From the NCBI GenBank assembly GCA_020466095.1, contig CM035806.1:9303214-9367213 (forward strand): a DNA stretch of 64,000 nt. Reading direction: 5' to 3'. Every line of letters starts with the position of its first letter. The first letter of the stretch is position 1. Below the pieces are notes generated by a model. That model ran no database searches. It saw only the letters and a list, made by a program, of their open reading frames with translations, and was not told the DNA's origin. Source of the stretch: Chlorops oryzae (lineage: Eukaryota; Arthropoda; Insecta; Diptera; Chloropidae). The translations under genes were made by a program, and so were the position numbers. Shown piece after piece: positions 57,798 through 64,000 of the stretch.

Positions 57798-59455
57798 AAT
57801 TTCCTTTTTTTTCTTCTCTCTCATTTCCCTACAAAAATTATACACCGCCATGTGGATAGAGTGAGCAGTTTAGCTGATTTAGTAAAACACACACTGCAAA
57901 TATGTGCATTACGCGCACGGCTGAGCATGAAAAATCTGGCACAATAACCAACGACGACAGGCGACGACAAGACAACGGCATGATATCGACCTAAAAACGC
58001 AGCGCGACCAACAATTTGTGAAAAATTCAAAAATAAAAATCAAAATGAAAATAAATAAAATTTAAAAGGAAAAAAAAAAAATGGAAAAGATGCATGAAAA
58101 GCATTTTTGTCATTCAGAAAACGCATTCATTCAGATTTCATTTTCCCCGGCGCCCCCCTCTCTCACTCCCTGCTCGTTATTACCCGTGACTGTAGACGGT
58201 TTGTTTATTTGCATGCTTCTTTGTTATTTAACGCAATTTTGAATTCTATTGTCAGTGCCGCCAGAGCATAAAGCCAAGAAAAAATAAAAATACACAAAAA
58301 ATGGAAAAAATAACCAAAAGCAATAAAACAAAACAATTTGAGTCTTTACACGAGAATGGCTTAACGACTTTTTGGCATGCAATTTTCGCATATTTTGTTG
58401 TAAAATTGTTTTTCGTTTGGCGATATTTTTTTATTTTTATTTCTTCATTTAATGCCTTCAATGAATTTTGAATTATTTAAATAAATATTTCAAAATGAAA
58501 TGGAATTGCTGTATTGTTTTTTTTTTTTGCTTAATTTATCTATTGTAGCAATTTGCATGAGGGCTGCATTATTTTCTGATCGAAGGAAAATGCCTCGGTG
58601 GTGGCTCCACAGTGCAGCGCTGTGAATATGTGCTCGTTTGCTTTTTTCAATAATGATTAAATAACCGGTTTTAATGTTGTCATTTTTGTTAATATTCCTT
58701 GCAAATCGTGTATAACAGAGCAGAGGGGTGGAGAGGAGAGCAGAGGAGAGAAAAAAAACTATTTTGCAAATTATGAAAACATTAATTTAGTCAAGCAAAG
58801 TGTCGCTAATTTTTGCGAATATTTTATTGAAATATTTTTGTTCTTTTTTTCTCGGTTTTTTTTCTCCTTAGTCCAGCCCTGGCTACTCGCGTGTGGCCGC
58901 GGCTCGTTGTCTATTTTTTTATTATTTTTTTAAATATTTTTTTTTGCATTCGGTTTTGAAAATGTCGCGAATAGAGTTTTTTGTGTTGTGCGGTTTTGTT
59001 TTAAACGGGTTTATTGATTGATATTCAAGATTAGTGACATTTTTTTAATAACCCGAGCTTTTTTTTTTTTTTGTTCTTTTATAATTTAAAAATGTTTTTA
59101 TTATTTTTTTTTTTTTTTTATTTCTGTTTTATAATCATTTTAGGTCGATTTATTCCATTAAAAGAGCACGAGTTTGAAAAGCGGAAAATTTATGAAAATA
59201 ATGCACGAACTCATTTGGGGGATCGGTTTTAACGTTGGAAAAAATTTTTTGCAAATTTTTTAATTTTTATTTTTATTTTTATTTCTATTTTAATTTAATT
59301 TTATTTTATTGTAATTTTTTTTTTTTTTTTGAGGGGAAAATAGGTTCTGAAGAGATTAAAATTGGGGCTCATTAACACTTTCCTGCAACAAAATAAGGGC
59401 ATTTTCGATGACTCGAGTTTTTCCTTAAGACGAATTAAGTGAATGCATGGGGAAA
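57798..59455. other. Spacer between the two inverted mini-me-like arms
   Basis: AT-rich DNA with numerous T runs (58518-58528, 58910-58945, 59060-59072, 59106-59120, 59318-59330). No gene seen. Confidence 0.6.
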
Positions 59456-59577
59456 ACAAGTAAGAGTGTCCAGAACAGGACACAGGACAGGTAAGGTAGT
59501 CCAGGCGAGTCTGAATAGACAATATCCGAGACAGATGAGCAGTTAGCTTTTGTATGTTTGAATAAGTACATCGGGAA
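59456..59577 (+). mobile_element. Extra 5' end of a mini-me-like element abutting copy G
   Basis: ACAAGTAAGAGTGTCC, AGGCGAGTCTGA and AATATCCGAGACAGATGAGC, followed by CGGGAAAACAAG, where copy G starts. Matches 57698-57797 inverted, with an additional ACAGGACACAGGACAGG block. Confidence 0.6.
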
Positions 59578-60543
59578 AACAAGTTAGGGTGTTATAGTTA
59601 GACGAGCCTGACGGTACAGTATTCGACACAGATAATTAGTAAGCTATGGGTAAATGGAATAGATTTTAACACAGATCCCAACCCAAGACCAAGACGACTG
59701 CGGCAAAGTACTCTGGTGGTCTTCAAGGCCATTATAAAGCCTTTTTGACACGCCTTCTTTTGCAATTTTCGGAAATTTAATGGAAGGCTGAAATATAAGC
59801 TCAAATTCCAAATTTCATTGAAATATCTCGAAAATTGCAGATTGTAGAAAGGTTTTTGGGATTTTTATAATAGACCCTAGTACTGGAGGTACCTCCAAAA
59901 ATGGTTCGATTGGGTCCATTCTCGAATTTGATCTTTTCTATTTCTCCGCCAATCAATAAAGCGAATTTCGTCACGGTAGCTCAAGTCCTTCGAATAAGAA
60001 TTCTGTATACGGACAGGCAGACAGCCTCCGGACAGACAGACGGACATGGCTAGATCGAGTCTCCTGCTGAGCTTGATCATTTCTATACAATTTTTTTTTT
60101 TTATATCGTGTATTTCCGAGTGTTAAACACGTACAGACAAGCGCAACCCTATAGAAATGAAATGGTTTCGGTGTAAAAAGGACCGGACCTTGGTGAGTCC
60201 ATATAGGACCGATCCCAAATTTATATAAAATGCGATCAGTCTAGGGTTAGCCTCTAATGGACTCATTATCGTCTAGTGACAAAATGAGCGTAGTTGGGTG
60301 AGATGGTCTAATTTTGTTAGGTTTTTACTTAAAAAGAAAAAAAAAAAAAAAAAAAAATACCCTCATTCAAAGACAAAGGGACTCACCAGAAACCAACCTC
60401 ACGCGCTTCGAATTGGGACCGATTGTTTTTCCATGACAGCCCCATGTTAAAATAGGTGAGTTATATGTATGGTCGATCCAGGATCGGTCCCATTTACTGC
60501 CGGGAATGTGCCCTCGACACAGAGTGTATCGTGTGCAAAAACA
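59578..60543 (+). mobile_element. mini-me/INE-1-like element, copy G, with a larger inserted block
   Basis: Starts AACAAGTTAGGGTGTTATAG, with the family's CTAGTACTGGAGGTACCTCC and a GACAGACAGACGGACATGG tract (60042-60060). The tail, CCTCGACACAGAGTGTATCG, is at 60511-60530. Between the GTGTT core and the tail lies an insertion of about 360 bp (60149-60508), of which copy F keeps only the outer 117 bp. The insertion includes a 23-base A run and several GGACCGAT/ATCGGTCC inverted pairs. Confidence 0.7.
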
Positions 60544-61804
60544 TAAGTATCTTTTAACAGCGAGGGGCGGGCGGGCGGTGAGAATTGTTTGTCTTGTTGA
60601 CTGTGAGTAGAATTTTTCCAAGCAATTTGGTTTTTTTTTTTTTTTTGTTTGTTATTTTTGTTCCTGTTTTTTTCCCAACCAATAAATTTCTCGAGTAAAA
60701 GCGAATTCTGAGCGAATCGCTTGTCGTAAGTTGCAGCGCATTAAAAGCAACATGACGAATCATGTTCACATTCATTGAAAGCGACACCAAACCTAACGCT
60801 TAGGTCGAACCAACGCGCTGCTGTATCGACTCCGAGTTGCAATGCAATCAGCAATTCACGTTGCGGTTTTATGTTGCGTGCAGGCGTTCTTAAAAAAAAA
60901 AAAATAATAATAATAAAAAAAGGATCAAATAAATAAAATAAATACAAAGGCAATAAGAGCCATGAGCTGTGGAAAAACGAAAAAAAAGAAGAAGAAAAAA
61001 ACAATAAGAAAAAGAATAACCGAAACGGAACGAAGGAGATGAGTTGTTTAAGCCACAAGACCAGACCACGTCTCGTAGTTCGTGCTGTGGTTGCCACTTA
61101 TTGTTTTTTTTATTTTTTTTATTCTTCACATGCATTAAATTGCTGTGCCCAATGCGACGTCTTGACTTTATGTATAATTAACACAACAGCAACAACAATA
61201 AAGCCAACCACAACAACAACACTAATGGTCTTCTGCACTTGGAATGGAGGATCTGCGTGCAGGTACGATGTACCTGTGCATACCCCGTACTGTAAGCCCA
61301 CACATCCAACAACACATCCAACAACAACAAGGGACAACAACAAACCTACTCGAAGTAATAAAAATTTTAACAACATGGCACAGTTTGCTCTATTAAATTT
61401 TAACCACATATAATTAGTGTCACGTAAGGACCGCAAACATGTTTCGTTTTCGTGTTTTAGCTTTTATTCTCGTTGTTGTTGTTGTTATTTCTATATTTTT
61501 ATTATTCATGCCGATGAGTAATTTGAGATAGTCAAATATTTATAAATAAAATAATCACCATGGGCGTAATTGCTTATATAATTGACAAATTTCTTCTCGC
61601 TCGCACGAATTCGAGGGGGTTTTCAAATAGTACTTAATATAAAAGGAGGACTTCGAAAACTCGCTCGCTGGCAAAATTGTATGAGAATTATATTTATAGC
61701 GAACACCGGCCCCACTTTAAATTTAAGTTATTGAAATTGAAATACTTTTTAGAATTTCCAATCCTTTTTTTTTTTTATGTAAGGAGAATAATTTCGTGGT
61801 TATA
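60544..61804. other. Spacer with no supported gene
   Basis: Homopolymer and AAC/CAACAA repeats (61180-61230, 61310-61345). The 124-codon frame at 61039-61413 has a few Cys and Thr-rich repeats from CAACAA runs, but no domain or homologous motif. Confidence 0.5.
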
Positions 61805-62316
61805 TTTCTCTATCTTTCTTTGTCCCTCTCTGTCTTTCTTAGGTGTCTCTCTATGGGTCTCTTTGTCTATCTTTGTTTCTCTCTCTTTGTCTACCTCTGC
61901 CTATCTTTGTCTACCTCTGCCTATCTTTGTCTCTCTGTCCCTCTCTGTCCCTCTCTGTCCCTCTCTGTCTCTCTCTGTCTCTCTCTGTCTCTCTCTGTCT
62001 CTCTCTGTCTCTCTCTGTCTCTCTCTGTCTCTCTCTGTCTCTCTCTGTCTCTCTCTGTCTCTCTCTGTCTCTCTCTGTCTCTCTCTGTCTCTCTCTGTCT
62101 CTCTCTGTCTCTCTCTGTCTCTCTCTGTCGCTCTCTGTCTCTCTCTGTCTCTTCCTGCCTCTCTCTGTCTCTCTCTGTCTCTCGATTTGCGTCTATTTCT
62201 CTTTGTCTCTCTCTCTGTCTTTTTCTGCCAATCTCTGTCGCTCGATTTACGTCTTTCTCTGTTTCTCTTCAGCTCATCTCTCTCTCGCTCTCCTCTTTTT
62301 CTCGTTCTCATTTCTC

Positions 62317-62350
<34 letters not shown>

Positions 62351-62411
62351 ATCTCTCTTCTCTCTCTCTCTCTCTCTCATCTTTCTCTCTCTCTCTCTCA
62401 TCTTTCTCTCT

Positions 62412-62450
<39 letters not shown>

Positions 62451-62538
62451 TTTTCTCTCTCTCTATCTCTCTCTCTCTCTTCTCTCTCTCTCTCATCTTT
62501 CTCTCTCTCTCTCATCTTTCTCTCTCTCTCTCTCTCAT

Positions 62539-62576
<38 letters not shown>

Positions 62577-62730
62577 TTTCTCGCTCTCATATTTCTCGCT
62601 CTGTCATATGTCTCTCTCTCTCTCTCCTCTTTTTTTTCGTCCCTCTCATCCTTTCTCTATTTCATCGTTTCTATCTTTCATCCTTTCTCCCTCTCATCCT
62701 TAGTCTCTCTCACTCTCTCAATCTCCTTCA
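61805..62730 (+). repeat. CTCTCTGT octamer array grading into CT and CTCATCTTT repeats
   Basis: 61920-62150 is a near-perfect GTCTCTCT octamer array. 62300-62640 is CT with TCATCTTT interruptions. Three overlapping frames of about 290-350 codons (Ser/Leu/Cys) result from an 8-bp unit giving a 24-bp period without stops. Not coding. Confidence 0.95.
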
Positions 62731-63525
62731 CTCAATAGACGGATAAAAAGATATTAAAAAGGAAAAAAAAGCAACAAAAAAAAAGGAAAAAAACCTAATC
62801 AAAGAAAATTTCCCTAACGATTACGTTTATTATAAAGTATCTGAATGAATCATACAGCTGAGCTTTCGAAAATAAGCTCTTACATCTACAAAACAATTAT
62901 AAGAAGAAAAAAAAAAAAAAACACCAAGAATGAAATCATACTTATAAGTCAAAAGGATGAGAAGAAAAGCTGAGGAGATACAATTCTAAGTTTGAATGTA
63001 TGTATGTATGTATGTATGTATGCATGCATGTATGTATGTAAGTATGTATTGATGGATGTAGTACAGTATGAAATGCAAATAGAATATCACGAAGCTAGAC
63101 AAACGAAAACAATAGAAGAGAAAGCGCCGTAAAATATACACACAGATTTCCATGAGCCATCAGTCGTAAGCAAGCGAAGTACCTCTACGCCAGCTCAAAA
63201 TTTGAGAAGCAATAATCCCAACGAATGCGCATTTCAATGAATGCAGCTGAAAAGTAAATGTCCTGAATATGTACGTATGTATGTATGTTCGTATGTATGT
63301 ATGTACGTATGTACGCATGCCTGGAGTGTACTTTATAAGCCCACGTAGTTACGTTAAAGCCACGCATAAGCTTAAATTCATTAAGGATATGCGTGCGACA
63401 GTGCGGTGGAGGGGAAAAAATTAAAAAAAAATGAATAAAAAGACAAAAAAAAATTCTACACTCATTTCACAAGCAGCGCTGAAAATTTATTTTCGCATTC
63501 AAATTTTATCACCCATGAGCACAAC

Positions 63526-63558
<33 letters not shown>

Positions 63559-64000
63559 CCTCGTATATGTCCTGTCGGTGGAGGAGATCGCTTCTCGCCA
63601 ACATGGCGAAAAAGGTAAATGTATTCAGAACCCGAACATATCCTGTCGTGCACATTATCCTGCTGTGTGGATTTGTTTTGCCGCATGACAAACGCAACAG
63701 CGAAACAACAGACGCTGTGGAACGATGCGACGCGAAACGACTGTCGTTCAAACAGTCGGTTTGTTCGGTCGTTCGGTCGTTGCGTGTGTCGGTCGCATCG
63801 TCTATCGGTCGTTACACCCACCGTCCTACACTTGGCTTGATTGTTTTGTTCGTTTCCCCTGTTAGATTTTATGAGCGCACACGGAACGTTCGAACGAACC
63901 GAAGTCAAAGTGCGAAAGCAGAGAGGGGCGAGTAATGAAATATGCTGGCTTTTTGTGCTCCGTGTACCGTGTGTACACACACACACGCACACACGTACAC
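62731..64000. other. Spacer with TATG and CA microsatellites
   Basis: TATG runs at 62996-63050 and 63262-63316, CA runs at 63530-63557 and at the end (63975-63998). 63560-63960 is CpG-richer than the rest. Confidence 0.6.
63560..63960 (+). promoter_or_regulatory. CpG-rich block, possible promoter/first exon
   Basis: Open frames exist on both strands simply because stops are rarer in GC-richer DNA. CCAACATGG at 63599-63606 is a good fly initiation context, and AAGGTAAAT at 63612-63620 would be a splice donor four codons later (63614/63615), but no acceptor or further exon is in view. The GTCG/TCGGTCG repetition (63750-63810) argues for simple sequence. Very weak. Confidence 0.15.

Noticed and set aside
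61039..61413. 124-codon Cys/Thr-containing frame
   Set aside because: Thr and Asn stretches come from CAACAA repeats; Cys spacing fits no domain I know; frame also open on the other strand.
61677..62738. 353-codon Ser/Leu/Cys frame and overlapping frames
   Set aside because: CTCTCTGT octamer and CT repeat; three forward frames are open at once.
63462..63992. 176-codon minus-strand frame
   Set aside because: Begins in a CA microsatellite, and the plus strand is open too (122 codons); GC-richer DNA explains both.

Overview
This window looks like repeat-dense noncoding DNA from a higher fly (Diptera). A tephritid-like fruit fly is plausible but is an inference. The base composition is AT-rich with very many homopolymer and dinucleotide runs. 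There are at least seven members of a Helentron-type short element family with GTCY microsatellites (mini-me/INE-1-like), a mariner relic, a non-LTR retrotransposon 3' end and many small inverted-repeat elements. I found no convincing host protein-coding gene, rRNA or functional tRNA in 64 kb. Every long open frame is either low-complexity satellite or transposon remnant. The window is most simply a large intergenic interval or a giant intron.

Layout. 0-6 kb: a cluster of small terminal-inverted-repeat (TIR) elements, including a TTAA-flanked element (664-816), tRNA-like SINE pieces and a hAT-type MITE with a perfect 8-bp target duplication (4994-5454). 6-10.4 kb: unassigned AT-rich DNA with microsatellites. 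10.9-11.4 kb: a degenerate TTAGG (arthropod telomere-type) array abutting a tRNA-like SINE. 12.8-13.7 kb: the best mini-me-like copy. 15.2-15.7 kb: a TIR element with a hAT-type MITE inserted in its end. 18.9-19.7 kb: a 10-bp satellite that grades into CT repeats. 20.7-21.2 kb: a TTAA element whose left end is amplified seven times. 23.7-24.4 kb: the non-LTR retrotransposon 3' end with an almost identical internal 196-bp tandem duplication.

The most striking object is 25.25-32.37 kb, a very large imperfect palindrome. The arms share about 2.4 kb of closely similar sequence in inverted orientation around a unique centre of about 0.65 kb. A mariner relic (30054-31323) and a G-rich MITE (29379-29631) sit only in the right arm, so they either entered after the arms arose or were lost from the left arm. 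34.06-34.8 kb is a 12-bp satellite directly followed by another mini-me-like copy. 40.26-41.0 kb is a copy with a doubled 3' end. 42.35-43.44 kb holds a second TTAA element with an amplified left end and a third simple TTAA element. 45-45.7, 48.9-49.4, 53.1-53.7, 54.9-55.5 and 61.8-62.7 kb are long simple-sequence tracts. 47.4-48.2 kb is a mini-me-like copy carrying a hAT-type MITE with a perfect 8-bp duplication. 57.0-57.8 and 59.5-60.3 kb are a second, smaller pair of inverted arms built from two double-headed mini-me-like elements.

The elements interact mainly by nesting: MITEs in mini-me-like elements, a MITE in another element's TIR, mariner in one palindrome arm, and satellites grown next to or out of transposon ends. 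CpG-richer blocks near 8.55-9.2, 16.5-16.85, 27.84-28.13 and 63.56-63.96 kb are the only places where I would look for promoters or short untranslated exons. Identity values and copy numbers were judged by eye, not computed.
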